From Chitinophaga dinghuensis (GTDB lineage Bacteria; Bacteroidota; Bacteroidia; Chitinophagales; Chitinophagaceae): a stretch of 64,000 nt of DNA. The stretch is from assembly GCF_003259435.1 (NCBI RefSeq), contig NZ_QLMA01000003.1:62001-126000 (forward strand), written 5' to 3'. Of this stretch, positions 43,893-53,444 are shown in pieces (the first letter of the stretch is position 1; each line of letters opens with the position of its first letter). The position numbers were made by a program, and so were the translations under genes. Below the pieces are notes generated by a model that saw only the letters and a program-made list of their open reading frames with translations, did no database searches and had not been told where the DNA came from.

Positions 43893-45152
43893 ATGAACAG
43901 AAGAATATTCCTTAAATCCGTTCCCTTGGCAGGTTTGGCAGGAGCGGCAGGTACAGATAAAGGCATCCTTAAAGAGATCGCCGGCAGTACCGCCAAACCC
44001 GTGTCTGACAGAGATTATCATACCGCTTTACTTTATCGTATATCCCATCCCGTTATACAGCATTTGAGCGAGGGCAAACTGAAAGCCGCTATGCCGAGAG
44101 AAGTAGCGCCTAAATATGGAAAGCCAGTGGATAAGGTAACCTATCTGGAAGCCTTCGGACGTACATTGTCTGGCACAGCGCCATGGCTGGAATTGGGTGA
44201 AGACAGCAGTACAGAGGGGCGTTTACGGGGGAAACTGGGAGATGCGGCCCGTCAGGCGTTGCAGATGGCATGTGATCCGGGCTCTCCGGATTATATGAAC
44301 TTCACAGGTAAGTTTGATCCGCAGCCTTTAGTAGATGGCGCTTTTCTGGCATTGGGGTTAATGCGTGCACCACAGCAATTATGGGGAAAACTGAAACCTG
44401 CTGTTCAGCAACAGTTGGTCACCGCTTTGAAGCAATTAAGAAGTATCAAGGCTTTTAATAATAACTGGGTCTTGTTTTCTGCTACCATTGAAGCCGCCTT
44501 GTTACAATTTGATGCAGGCTGGGAGCGTAAGCCGGTGGATGTAGCCGTGGAGAAGATCATGGAATGGTATAAGGGAGACAGTATGTATGGAGATGGCCAG
44601 TCCTTTCACTACGATTATTACAATGCGTTTGTGATTCATCCAATGTTGGTACAGGTCCTCAAAGTGCTGGCGGATAAAGGGGAGGGCAGTAAAGAGCAAT
44701 ATGAGCTGGCATTGAAGCGTATGCAACGTTATGGAATTATCCAGGAGCGTCAGATATCTCCGGAAGGAGCATTCCCTGTAGTAGGTCGTTCTATGGCTTA
44801 CCGCAGCGGCGCGTTTCAGCCATTATCTATGTTGGCCTTAGAAAATCATTTACCTGCGGAGCTAACGCCGGCGCAAGTACGTTGCGCTCTAACGGCGATG
44901 CATAAACGTATATTCAGTCGCCCCGAAAATTTTGATAAAGACAACTGGCTGCGTATTGGATTCTGTGGGCATCAGCCGGGCATTGCAGATGGGTATATAT
45001 CCACTGGTAGCTTATACTTGTGTACCAATAGCTTCCTGCATCTGGGGCTTGCGCCGGATCATACCCTCTGGACTTCGCCGGCGGCCGACTGGACGGCAAA
45101 ACTGGCATACGGCGGCAACGATGTAGCCAGGGATCATGCCATCGATTTCTAA
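43893..45152 (+). CDS. DUF2264 protein with Tat-type signal (second copy)
   Basis: 419-residue paralogue of the protein at 36385, with an ATG start and a clear twin-arginine signal (MNRRIFLKSVPLAGLAG). The conserved cores KVTYLEAFGRTLSGTAPWL, DSMYGDGQSFHYDYYNAFVIHPM, GAFPVVGRSMAYR and CGHQPGIADGYISTGSLYLC are kept, so it should have the same activity with a different specificity. It lies just beyond a terminator-like hairpin and is the last enzyme gene before the SusC leader. DUF2264 proteins have been associated with glycoside hydrolase activity on uronate sugars; I cannot assign a reaction. Confidence 0.82.
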   Translation: MNRRIFLKSVPLAGLAGAAGTDKGILKEIAGSTAKPVSDRDYHTALLYRISHPVIQHLSEGKLKAAMPREVAPKYGKPVDKVTYLEAFGRTLSGTAPWLELGEDSSTEGRLRGKLGDAARQALQMACDPGSPDYMNFTGKFDPQPLVDGAFLALGLMRAPQQLWGKLKPAVQQQLVTALKQLRSIKAFNNNWVLFSATIEAALLQFDAGWERKPVDVAVEKIMEWYKGDSMYGDGQSFHYDYYNAFVIHPMLVQVLKVLADKGEGSKEQYELALKRMQRYGIIQERQISPEGAFPVVGRSMAYRSGAFQPLSMLALENHLPAELTPAQVRCALTAMHKRIFSRPENFDKDNWLRIGFCGHQPGIADGYISTGSLYLCTNSFLHLGLAPDHTLWTSPAADWTAKLAYGGNDVARDHAIDF

Positions 45153-45701
45153 TTCCGGTTACCGCTACTGCTGTAAAAACTCCGTTCAGCATGGAATATT
45201 TCCGCCTACCCAATTAATTTTTAGCTAGGTGTTAATGTGTAATGTGTTGGAAATGCTACCGTTAGAATAATGTGGGACGGAGTTTTGAAAATATCACGGA
45301 AACGGCTGTTTGAAAATGAAATATTTTATTATTTTTATCTAAGTCTACAATTTGTAGAATAATTTTTAAAATTGCTTATTGAGATATTGGGAAAGACGCC
45401 ACAAATTAGAGTTTTCCAATAGTTACGTAAAAACCAAAATCTGATTTTAAACCGTTATTTATTGAAACCGGACTAATAGTATTTGCTTGAGAAAATTGAT
45501 GGAGGTATCCCTTCCTAACCTGTATTATGCACGGGCTTTGATAGTAAATGATGTCTACAACCAAATATTGTTCACCAATAAATTATGTAACCGTCAGTTA
45601 AACGCGTAACCACAACGACATTTGTAAGAGCTATCAGGAGGAAAAATACCAGGCTAGGTATTCATTAACGCCGTTATTTATTCAACCAAAATCAGAACTT
45701 C
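45153..45701 (+). other. 549-bp AT-rich leader before SusC, no gene
   Basis: No credible reading frame. It holds a small palindrome CTACAATTTGTAG near 45343 and a direct repeat of CCGTTATTTATT at 45452 and 45671, each next to a CCAAAATC box (45431-45444 and 45683-45697). The second copy touches the SusC start codon. Regulatory leaders of this length are common before SusC genes. No clear LacI palindrome was seen here. Confidence 0.55.
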
Positions 45702-48700
45702 ATGAGGAAATTATTACTCGTGGTTGCTGGTATATTATTACTAGCATCTTCCCTCTTGGCTCAAAACCCACGTACTGTAGCAGGGCGTGTCACTGATGAA
45801 ACAGGAGCCTTACTTCAAGGCGTAACAGTGAGTTATCCCGGAGGTAAAACAGGCACCGTTACCAATGCCAAAGGGGAGTTTACCCTAACACTGCCAACTG
45901 GCATCAAACAATTACGTATCTCTATGGTGGGATATGAAACCAAATTGGTACCTATTACAGGTGAAAATCTTCAGGTTACGTTGGGACTGGATAGCAAGTC
46001 TATCTCTGAAGTGGTAGTGGTGGGTTATGGTACGCAGCGTAAAACGGAGGTGACAGGAAGCATCAGTTCTGTCAAAGGTAGCGCCATCGCAGAGATGCCT
46101 ATTCAAAGCTTTGAAGCCGGTCTGGGTGGCCGGGCCACCGGAGTACAGATTTCTGTACCCAATGGAGTGGTGAATAACCCGCCTGTATTTCGTATCAGAG
46201 GAGTAAACTCTCTTTCTCTGAGTGCTTACCCGTTGATTATCATTGATGGTATTCCCACTTTTACCGGCGATCAGGGTGCTACCAATGCACCGTTAAACCC
46301 GCTCGCAAGCGTTAATCCGGCGGATATCGCCTCCATTGAAATTGCCAAAGATGCCGCTGCAACTGCTATCTACGGTAGCCGGGCTGCCAGTGGCGTGGTA
46401 TTCATTACCACCAAAAAAGGTAAACTGGGAAAAGCCAAATTCAATTACGATGGCTGGGTAGGCTGGACAAGTCCCACCCGTTTGCCTAAACTGCTGAATG
46501 CGAAGCAATACATTGAAATTAAGAATGAAGGCCTCCTGAACAAAGACCCCGCAGCCACTAATCTGTATGTGCCAAATACAGATGCAAACGGTAACATGAT
46601 TGACCAGAACTGGTACGATATTGTTTATCGCAGTAGCGGTTTTTCACAGAGCCATAGTTTTAATGCTTCCGGCGCTACAGAAAACACCAATTATTATTTA
46701 TCTGGCGGTTATACCAAGCAGGAAGGTATTCTGCGGCGCAATGATTTTGGCCGTAAGAATATGCTCTTTAATGTGGACCAGAAAATTGGAAAAATATTAT
46801 CGGTGGGAACCAAACTATCTTATAGTAATGAAGAGAGTCTGATCTCCGGTTCTTCCGGTTCACTGGAAGGAGAAGCCTTTAACTCCGGCGGTCTGGCGCG
46901 TTTGGCTTTTCTGACTTCGCCGATTACTCCTGCATATAAAAATGACGGTACTTACAATGTACAGGCCAACGGTAATATTGGCGGTATTAAAAATACCAAC
47001 TCAGTAGGTATCTACAATCCAAAAGTATTGTTGGATCTGGATCATTCCAATACGGAATCCAATCATATACAGGGATCTGTATATGCACAACTGAAACCTT
47101 TTGAGTGGATGACTTTGAAAACTGTTTACGGTATAGATTATATGTTGATGGACAACAATATCTATCGTAATAATATCAGTGGAGATGGCGTGTCGCCAAA
47201 AGGAGATGCATTCAGTATTTACACACAGTTGAAAAGATGGGTATGGACCAACACTGCTCAATTTGACAGATCTTTCGGCAGTAACAGCTTCAACCTGTTA
47301 CTGGGGCTGGAGCAGCAACGTGATACCCGTCAGCGTTATGGGCTGGAAAGACAATTTCAGTCAGATAACTATTTCAATACTACCCAGGGTGGTTGGTTGA
47401 TAGATTTATCTTCTGGTTTGTTGCGCAGAGAAAACTATTTAATGTCAGCATTTAGCCGGCTAAATTATAACTATAAAGAAAAATATTTCCTGAGTGGAAA
47501 CCTGCGTCAGGACCAATATTCCGCGCTGGCGCCGGGACATAAGAAAGGTGTCTTCTACGGATTCTCCGCCGGATGGGAAGTCTCTAAAGAGCATTTCTTT
47601 ACCGAAGGAGCGCTGGGTAATATATTCAGCAATTTCAAACTGAGAGGCAGTTATGGTAAAGTTGGTAATATGTCCGGATTGGGAGACTACGACTTTATGT
47701 TCCTCTATCACCCATTGTTGTATGGAGGTAACAATGCCATGTATTTCAACCAGAGTGGTAACAGAGATCTGGGTTGGGAACAAAGTAAGAAAACAGATGT
47801 TGGTGTCAGCTTTGGCATCCTGAAGAACAGGATCAACTTCGAATTCGCTTATTATTACAATAACATTGACGGACTGATTCTTTATCTGACGCATGCCCCT
47901 TCTGCCGGGATACCTTCCACCATTCCTGCAAACGTAGGTTCTATGTTCAACAAAGGGCTGGAAGCATCCGTGAACGCCACTGTACTGGACAAGGGCGCAT
48001 TTAGCTGGAATTCCAGTTTTAATTTCACGTATAACAAAAACCAGATTACTTCCCTGGTAGATGGCATCACTGAAATCCCGATGATTACCAGTTCTCTGGA
48101 ACAAACCTCCATTAATAAAGTAGGTTATCCTGTTGGTATGATTTACTGTGTACCGGCAGGTGGCGTAGATCCGGCAACCGGCAGACGAATACTATATAAT
48201 CCTGCCGGAGAAGCGGAAATTTATAATCCTCTTAATGGCGCCTATACTTACCTCGATGGTAAACCTGCACAGTCGCTCGGCGCTAAAACTGCCCAGCCTT
48301 ATGCGAATACTAATCCGCGGTTTTTGGGTGGTTTCGAAAATACCTTCCGTTACAAAGGATTTGAACTGAATATTATGCTGACTTACCAGGCAGGCTTCTC
48401 TGTATACTATGGTTCCAATGCTGGTTTGAGAGATCAGCGCTACTGGAATAACAGTACGGACGTATTGAGAAGATGGCAAAAGCCTGGCGATATAACGGAT
48501 ATACCAAGACTGGTTAATGGAGACAACGTGTCTAACGGTTCCGCCTATGCGATTTCCACCAATGTATTCAAAGGTGATTTTGTGAAGTTGCGTACTATCG
48601 GACTGAGTTATAACCTGCCTGCTGAAGTTACCCGTTTGGCGCATATCAGCGGAGCAAGAGTATATGCACAGGGACAGAATCTGGCTATCTGGACTAAATA

Positions 48701-48818
48701 TCCAGGGCCGGACCCGGAAGTATCTTCCAATGGTAATAATCCATCTGCTCAGGGTGTTGATCGTAATACGCTGGCTAATGGTCGTACTGTAACTGTGGGT
48801 GTAAATATTAACTTCTAA
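45702..48818 (+). CDS. SusC/RagA-type TonB-linked outer-membrane importer (first)
   Basis: 1038-residue SusC-family beta barrel. Signal peptide 1-20 (SLLAQ), carboxypeptidase-regulatory-like domain about 24-100 (VAGRVTDETGALLQGVTVSY), the SusC signature VVVVGYGTQRKTEVTGSIS near 103-120, plug with IRGVNSL and SRAASGVVFITTKKG, then the barrel. It imports oligosaccharides through the outer membrane with its SusD lid, encoded 5 bp downstream. Adjacency to the lyase and uronyl hydrolase block suggests a uronate-containing substrate. Confidence 0.95.
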   Translation: MRKLLLVVAGILLLASSLLAQNPRTVAGRVTDETGALLQGVTVSYPGGKTGTVTNAKGEFTLTLPTGIKQLRISMVGYETKLVPITGENLQVTLGLDSKSISEVVVVGYGTQRKTEVTGSISSVKGSAIAEMPIQSFEAGLGGRATGVQISVPNGVVNNPPVFRIRGVNSLSLSAYPLIIIDGIPTFTGDQGATNAPLNPLASVNPADIASIEIAKDAAATAIYGSRAASGVVFITTKKGKLGKAKFNYDGWVGWTSPTRLPKLLNAKQYIEIKNEGLLNKDPAATNLYVPNTDANGNMIDQNWYDIVYRSSGFSQSHSFNASGATENTNYYLSGGYTKQEGILRRNDFGRKNMLFNVDQKIGKILSVGTKLSYSNEESLISGSSGSLEGEAFNSGGLARLAFLTSPITPAYKNDGTYNVQANGNIGGIKNTNSVGIYNPKVLLDLDHSNTESNHIQGSVYAQLKPFEWMTLKTVYGIDYMLMDNNIYRNNISGDGVSPKGDAFSIYTQLKRWVWTNTAQFDRSFGSNSFNLLLGLEQQRDTRQRYGLERQFQSDNYFNTTQGGWLIDLSSGLLRRENYLMSAFSRLNYNYKEKYFLSGNLRQDQYSALAPGHKKGVFYGFSAGWEVSKEHFFTEGALGNIFSNFKLRGSYGKVGNMSGLGDYDFMFLYHPLLYGGNNAMYFNQSGNRDLGWEQSKKTDVGVSFGILKNRINFEFAYYYNNIDGLILYLTHAPSAGIPSTIPANVGSMFNKGLEASVNATVLDKGAFSWNSSFNFTYNKNQITSLVDGITEIPMITSSLEQTSINKVGYPVGMIYCVPAGGVDPATGRRILYNPAGEAEIYNPLNGAYTYLDGKPAQSLGAKTAQPYANTNPRFLGGFENTFRYKGFELNIMLTYQAGFSVYYGSNAGLRDQRYWNNSTDVLRRWQKPGDITDIPRLVNGDNVSNGSAYAISTNVFKGDFVKLRTIGLSYNLPAEVTRLAHISGARVYAQGQNLAIWTKYPGPDPEVSSNGNNPSAQGVDRNTLANGRTVTVGVNINF

Positions 48819-48823
48819 ACCGA

Positions 48824-50290
48824 ATGAAGATGAAAAAAGACATCGTATATATATTACTGTTAGCGATGGGGATTACTGCCGGTTGTCAGAAGAGCCTGTT
48901 GAATCCGCTGCCAGCTTCAGATATGCCAGACTATATCGTTTTTGATAATGCTGACCGTATTGCCAGTCAGTTGAATGGTATGTATACCGTTATGAAGAAC
49001 GGGAAATTTTTAGGCGGAAAATACCAGATTGCCAATGAAGTGAGAGGGGAGGATTATAACAATGAATTATCCAATAACGTAACTTTACAAGCTACATGGA
49101 AACGCATTGTAGGTAATGAGGTACAGGAAGTAAAAGAAATCTGGAGCCAGGGGTATTTGACGATCAATAACGCTAACTTGTTCATTGATGGAATGAATGC
49201 CAAAGGAACCAAAGTAGTGGGAGATTCTCTGTCCAAAATCTATATAGGAGAAGCGAAGTTTATCAGAGCCTTGTCTTACTTCTGTTTGCAGCAACTATAT
49301 GCGCGTCCTTACTGGGATGGCAATGGCAGCAAACCTGGTATGATTCTCTATACCCAGGGGCATACCGAGAAAGGGAATTATTCCAAGGCAAGAAGTACTT
49401 CTACAGAAACATATGCGCAAATAATCCAGGATTTGAATGATGCAGAAGGAGTATTGCCTAAACTAGCGCCAGGATCACAAGCCGCCACAACGCATGCCAA
49501 CTGGTATTCTGTCATTGCTTTGAAAGTAAGAGTGTACCTGTTTATGGGGCAATATGCCAATGTACTGACAGAGGCCGCGAAAATTGTGAGTGCTGCAGAA
49601 CCGTTTGTATCTCCTGGCGGTCATGGATTGGTGGCAGATATCAATAAGCTGTATGCATCACCCTATACTACTGTGGAATCTATATTTTCACTACCGTTTA
49701 CTGGCACTTCCGGCGATTATCCGGGAACGCAAACGCAGCTTGGATTCTATTTCTCGCCAAAGGCTTTACCATTACAGGGTAACGGAGAATACTCTCTCTT
49801 ATCTACTGGTATTATTGCTGATTCGAGTTGGAAATCGGCCACTGATGCGAGGAGAAAATTGCTGACCAAGGTAGGAGCCAAATACTATATGACCAAGTTT
49901 GCAGCGCCACCGCCATTCACTGATTGGGCGCCCATATTACGGTATGCAGAAGTGTTGCTGAACCTGGCAGAGGCAAAAGTAAGAGTATCTAATAGCGTAG
50001 ATGCAGGGGCGCTGGCGTTACTGAATGCAGTACGTCATCGTAGTGATCCCAGTGTAACCTTTGCTGCGGGGGACTTTGCTTCTCCTCAGGCATTAATAGA
50101 TCAGATTCTTAAAGAAAAACATATTGAATTACTCGGAGAAGGATTCAGGAGTATGGAAGTAACGAGGACTGGCGCAACATTCGCTGCCAGGGCCACTTAT
50201 ATTGCAGTGCCGCCAACTGCTTCCAACTACATCTGGCCTATATCATCCGATGAGCTGGTGTATAATAAGCTTTGTGCTGATAACCAGTAG
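48824..50290 (+). CDS. SusD/RagB-family surface glycan-binding lipoprotein (first)
   Basis: 488-residue lipoprotein (lipobox ITAGC, Cys21) made mostly of helices with TPR-like pairs, as in SusD. N-terminal SLLNPLPASDMPDYIVFDNAD and C-terminal YAEVLLNLAEAKVR, LNAVRHRSDPS and IDQILKEKHIELLGEGFRSMEVTR are the family motifs. It forms the lid on the preceding SusC barrel and binds the incoming glycan. The C-terminal part after the EGFR motif is normal. Confidence 0.94.
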   Translation: MKMKKDIVYILLLAMGITAGCQKSLLNPLPASDMPDYIVFDNADRIASQLNGMYTVMKNGKFLGGKYQIANEVRGEDYNNELSNNVTLQATWKRIVGNEVQEVKEIWSQGYLTINNANLFIDGMNAKGTKVVGDSLSKIYIGEAKFIRALSYFCLQQLYARPYWDGNGSKPGMILYTQGHTEKGNYSKARSTSTETYAQIIQDLNDAEGVLPKLAPGSQAATTHANWYSVIALKVRVYLFMGQYANVLTEAAKIVSAAEPFVSPGGHGLVADINKLYASPYTTVESIFSLPFTGTSGDYPGTQTQLGFYFSPKALPLQGNGEYSLLSTGIIADSSWKSATDARRKLLTKVGAKYYMTKFAAPPPFTDWAPILRYAEVLLNLAEAKVRVSNSVDAGALALLNAVRHRSDPSVTFAAGDFASPQALIDQILKEKHIELLGEGFRSMEVTRTGATFAARATYIAVPPTASNYIWPISSDELVYNKLCADNQ

Positions 50291-50358
50291 CAACTTTGTT
50301 TCCTCTTTGTAGCGGCGTGGCATTTTCCAATGCTGGTCTTATCATAAGCAATAATGGA

Positions 50359-50383
50359 GTCCCTCTCTTCCCAAGGGAGGGAC
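50359..50383. terminator. weak hairpin between converging SusD and Ada-like genes
   Basis: GTCCCTC pairs with GAGGGAC around an imperfect inner part; no strong T run, so termination is uncertain. The rest of 50291-50462 holds nothing recognisable. Confidence 0.35.
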
Positions 50384-50462
50384 ATTCATTTCAGCCATCG
50401 CTTAGAGGTATGGTGGCTAACAGCAGGCTTCGTGTCTTCCAAAACAATTCATTATCCTCGTT

Positions 50463-51296
50463 TTACTCCTTTGGATGTGTGTTTGCAGCTTCCCATCCCA
50501 GCATAGCGGATTTGCGGACATCGCCCCAATGATACTGACCTGTTTCGCCAGTGGCTTTGATCACGCGATGACAGGGGATCAGGAACGCCACAGGATTACT
50601 GCCTACTGCAGAACCCACTGCCCTGGCTGCTTTAGGATGATGTATGTTTTCTGCCAGCTGAGAATAAGTAGTAATATTTCCCATAGGTACTTTCAGTAAT
50701 GCTTCCCAAACTTTGATCTGAAAAGGAGTGGCTTTCAGATGTAATTTTATTTCGGATAGTCGTGACCAATCGTGCGTAAAAATGAACAGCGCATTCTGTT
50801 GCATCCTGTCTGTCATCTGGCGGAAAGTGGCGGCCGGAAAGAGATGATGTAATTCCAGTAGCGCCGAAGCTTCATCATCCGCAAATGCCATGTAGCAGAT
50901 ACCTTTTGGGGTACTGGCTACTATGATGTTGCCGAAAGGAGATTCAGCGAAGCTATAGTTGATATGTAATGCTTTGCCGCCATTTTTGAATTCGCCTGGC
51001 GTCATACTTTCGATATTCACAAAGAGGTCATGCAGGCGGCTGGGACCGGAAAGTCCCGCTTCTATGGCTGCATCCTCAATGGTAGTATGCGGTTGGCGCA
51101 GCATGGATTTCGCGTAGTCCAGTGTCAGATATTGGAGAAATTTTTTGGGAGACACGCCTGCCCATTCTGCAAATACCCTTTGAAAGTGGAAGGGGCTTAA
51201 GTGTGCTGCCGCCGCTATTTTTTCCAGGTCGGGTTGTTCTTTGAAATGGTCTTTTATGTATTGTATGGCCGTGGCCACTTTTTCGTAATTATCCAT
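50463..51296 (-). CDS. bifunctional AraC-type regulator / methylated-DNA-cysteine S-methyltransferase (Ada-like)
   Basis: 277-residue DNA-repair protein. The N-terminal third is an AraC helix-turn-helix (about residues 1-105, HLSPFHFQRVFAEWAGVSPKKFL). The C-terminal part is an O6-alkylguanine-DNA methyltransferase with the acceptor Cys in FLIPCHRVIKA and the DNA-binding PMGNITTYSQLAENI. Compared with E. coli Ada it lacks the N-terminal phosphotriester zinc domain. The ATG at 51296 is preferred over a TTG 18 bp upstream. It may sense alkylation and regulate itself, by analogy with Ada. Confidence 0.92.
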   Translation of the reverse strand: MDNYEKVATAIQYIKDHFKEQPDLEKIAAAAHLSPFHFQRVFAEWAGVSPKKFLQYLTLDYAKSMLRQPHTTIEDAAIEAGLSGPSRLHDLFVNIESMTPGEFKNGGKALHINYSFAESPFGNIIVASTPKGICYMAFADDEASALLELHHLFPAATFRQMTDRMQQNALFIFTHDWSRLSEIKLHLKATPFQIKVWEALLKVPMGNITTYSQLAENIHHPKAARAVGSAVGSNPVAFLIPCHRVIKATGETGQYHWGDVRKSAMLGWEAANTHPKE

Positions 51297-51438
51297 TGTT
51301 GTTGTTTTATACAAAATTACCGCCAGTAAAGGGGTGGGAAAACCCGGAACTTGCGCATTTCATCCATATAAAATTTACGGATATGAGTTTTTTTTGTAGA
51401 TTTCCGAAGATAAAGGAAGCAAATCACTTACTAAATCC

Positions 51439-51888
51439 ATGGGAATGAAAATCAAAAAGAGCGTAGCCGTTATTGCTGCCGCACTAATTACCGCAGGTTC
51501 GCTGTGCTCTCTCTCGCTGCCACAGGAGCCAGAGAAGCCCCAGAATCTGAAAGTACTCCCAAAAAATATTGGGCACGAAGAGCTGATTGTTGTTATGCGT
51601 AACTTCAATACTGCACTGGGAGTAAAATGTAATTTCTGTCATGCTCCTTCCAAGGATGACGCCAAACATCTCGACTTCGCCAGCGACGCCAACCCGCACA
51701 AGGACGTAGCCAGAGATATGATGCGCATGGCCAACCGTATTAACAAGAAATTCTTCAAAGGTACAGAACCAATGACTGTTACCTGCTACACCTGTCACCA
51801 TGGTAACGCGGAACCGGCAAGCAAACCTGCTGATTCAGCAGCAAAACAGGTGTCTGCACCACCTGCACCGCCCGCGAACAACAATTAA
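51439..51888 (+). CDS. small di-haem c-type cytochrome
   Basis: 149-residue exported protein with two CxxCH haem sites, Cys64-Cys67-His68 (CNFCH) and Cys116-Cys119-His120 (CYTCH). Pattern and length resemble the photosynthetic-reaction-centre cytochrome c family of Bacteroidota. The N-terminus (to about residue 24) is a signal peptide; SLC at 21-23 could also be a weak lipobox. The C-terminal tail is Pro/Ala-rich. It is probably an electron carrier in the periplasm; its partner is not in the window. Its start at 51439 or the second ATG at 51445 are both possible. Confidence 0.85.
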   Translation: MGMKIKKSVAVIAAALITAGSLCSLSLPQEPEKPQNLKVLPKNIGHEELIVVMRNFNTALGVKCNFCHAPSKDDAKHLDFASDANPHKDVARDMMRMANRINKKFFKGTEPMTVTCYTCHHGNAEPASKPADSAAKQVSAPPAPPANNN

Positions 51889-51896
51889 AGGTATTC

Positions 51897-51930
51897 CTGC
51901 AGGCCTGGCAATGAAGGCCTGCAGTTTTTA
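51897..51930 (+). terminator. terminator of the cytochrome gene
   Basis: Ten-base-pair stem CTGCAGGCCT/AGGCCTGCAG with an 8-base loop and a short T run. Confidence 0.85.
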
Positions 51931-51954
51931 ACATTCCAGATATGGGAAAAGATG

Positions 51955-51962
51955 TATCTTTG
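51955..51962 (+). promoter_or_regulatory. -7 box upstream of the DEAD-box helicase; implies a long leader
   Basis: TATCTTTG matches TAnnTTTG. If used, the transcript start near 51968 gives a leader of about 210 nt before the helicase start at 52181. There is no gene in that leader. Confidence 0.4.
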
Positions 51963-52180
51963 CTGCCGTCTTCTGAGAATAAAGCATTATATCCGAAAAA
52001 CTTGCTCTCCTCATTGGTCATATTTACAGGTAAATCCCCTGTAACTCATTCATAACAGACCAGATAAACTTTCAATTATTTTATAATAAGCGCATCCGGT
52101 CACCCCGAAGCATATACGACACCAGCCAAAATAAACCCGCATGGCAGAGGTGTAACGATACCGGGCTTAAAATATTAAAC

Positions 52181-53437
52181 ATGCAATTTGAGCAATTAGG
52201 GCTTATCGCACCTATTTTAAAAGCAGTGAAAGCCGAAGGCTACACAACCCCTACGCCGATTCAAGAGCAGTCAATTCCCATCGTTTTAAAGGGTAAAGAT
52301 TTACTCGGTTGTGCCCAGACAGGCACCGGAAAAACCGCCGCTTTTGCTATCCCGATTCTTCAGCAATTATACAAAGAAGAGACCGCTGCACAAGGATACA
52401 AACATATCCGTGCGCTCATCCTGACGCCAACCCGCGAGCTGGCTTCTCAAATTGGCGATAGCTTCAAAGCATATGGCCGTCATACAGGACTGAAACATGA
52501 TGTGATCTTTGGCGGTGTGCCGCAACATAAACAAGTCATCTCCCTGCGCAATGGAACAGATGTTCTCATTGCTACGCCAGGTCGGTTACTGGACCTGATG
52601 AACCAGGGATATGTTTATCTCAGTCACCTCGAAGTATTTGTACTGGATGAAGCTGATCGTATGTTGGATATGGGCTTCATCAACGACATTAAAAAAATCA
52701 TTCAGGAATTGCCTTCCGAGCGTCAGACGCTTTTCTTCTCTGCTACTATGCCTCCGAAGATCGCGCAGCTGGCCAATTCCCTGTTATATAAACCAGAAAA
52801 GGTAACTGTTACGCCTGTTTCTTCTACCGCAGAAAGAGTGGAGCAAGGCGTATATTATATCCGTAAGAAAGATAAACAGGCCTTGCTGGAAATGATCCTG
52901 AAAAATAAACAGATTGATCGTACCATCGTGTTTACTCAAACCAAACATGGGGCAGACAGAATCGCCAAGAACCTGAAGAAGCGCGGTATCAGTGCTGATG
53001 CATTGCATGGTGATAAGTCGCAGTCATCTCGTGAGATTGCGTTGACCAGTTTCAAAAACGGTCGTCTGCGCGTGCTGGTGGCTACAGATATTGCTGCCAG
53101 AGGTATTGATGTGGATGCGTTGGAACATGTGATCAACTATGATCTGCCGAATGTGCCTGAAACCTATGTACACCGTATTGGTCGAACCGGTAGGGCAGGA
53201 GCTTCTGGTATAGCGCTCTCTTTCTGTGATAATGAAGAAAGAGCTTATCTGAAAAGTATTAGTCGCCTCACCAAACAGGAGATCACTGTTTTAAAACATC
53301 CGTTTGAAGAAGCGGCGTTGATAGAAGCCAGGAATGCGAATCCCGACAGTCCCCGTCCGGAGCCGCGTCGTCCTAAGCCAAGAAATATGCATAAAAAGCG
53401 CAATCAGAAAGATAAGCGCGATAAGATAGATTTTTAA
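52181..53437 (+). CDS. DEAD-box ATP-dependent RNA helicase (RhlE-like)
   Basis: 418-residue RNA helicase with the full motif set: Q motif [11 protein letters not shown], motif [12 protein letters not shown], Ia TPTRELASQ, Ib [56 protein letters not shown] and [12 protein letters not shown]. The C-terminal tail (from about 395) is basic and unstructured ([20 protein letters not shown]), as in RhlE proteins that act on rRNA or mRNA decay intermediates. The long leader and single-gene arrangement resemble cold-responsive helicase genes, an inference only. Confidence 0.95.
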   Translation: MQFEQLGLIAPILKAVKAEGYTTPTPIQEQSIPIVLKGKDLLGCAQTGTGKTAAFAIPILQQLYKEETAAQGYKHIRALILTPTRELASQIGDSFKAYGRHTGLKHDVIFGGVPQHKQVISLRNGTDVLIATPGRLLDLMNQGYVYLSHLEVFVLDEADRMLDMGFINDIKKIIQELPSERQTLFFSATMPPKIAQLANSLLYKPEKVTVTPVSSTAERVEQGVYYIRKKDKQALLEMILKNKQIDRTIVFTQTKHGADRIAKNLKKRGISADALHGDKSQSSREIALTSFKNGRLRVLVATDIAARGIDVDALEHVINYDLPNVPETYVHRIGRTGRAGASGIALSFCDNEERAYLKSISRLTKQEITVLKHPFEEAALIEARNANPDSPRPEPRRPKPRNMHKKRNQKDKRDKIDF

Positions 53438-53444
53438 GTTGACG

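Noticed and set aside
50296..50532. 78-residue plus-strand frame after the first SusD gene
   Set aside because: It runs through the hairpin and into the antisense of the Ada-like gene; no supporting features.
51779..52021. Minus-strand 80-residue frame with several cysteines
   Set aside because: It spans the end of the cytochrome gene, its terminator and the leader on the opposite strand, with no start context.
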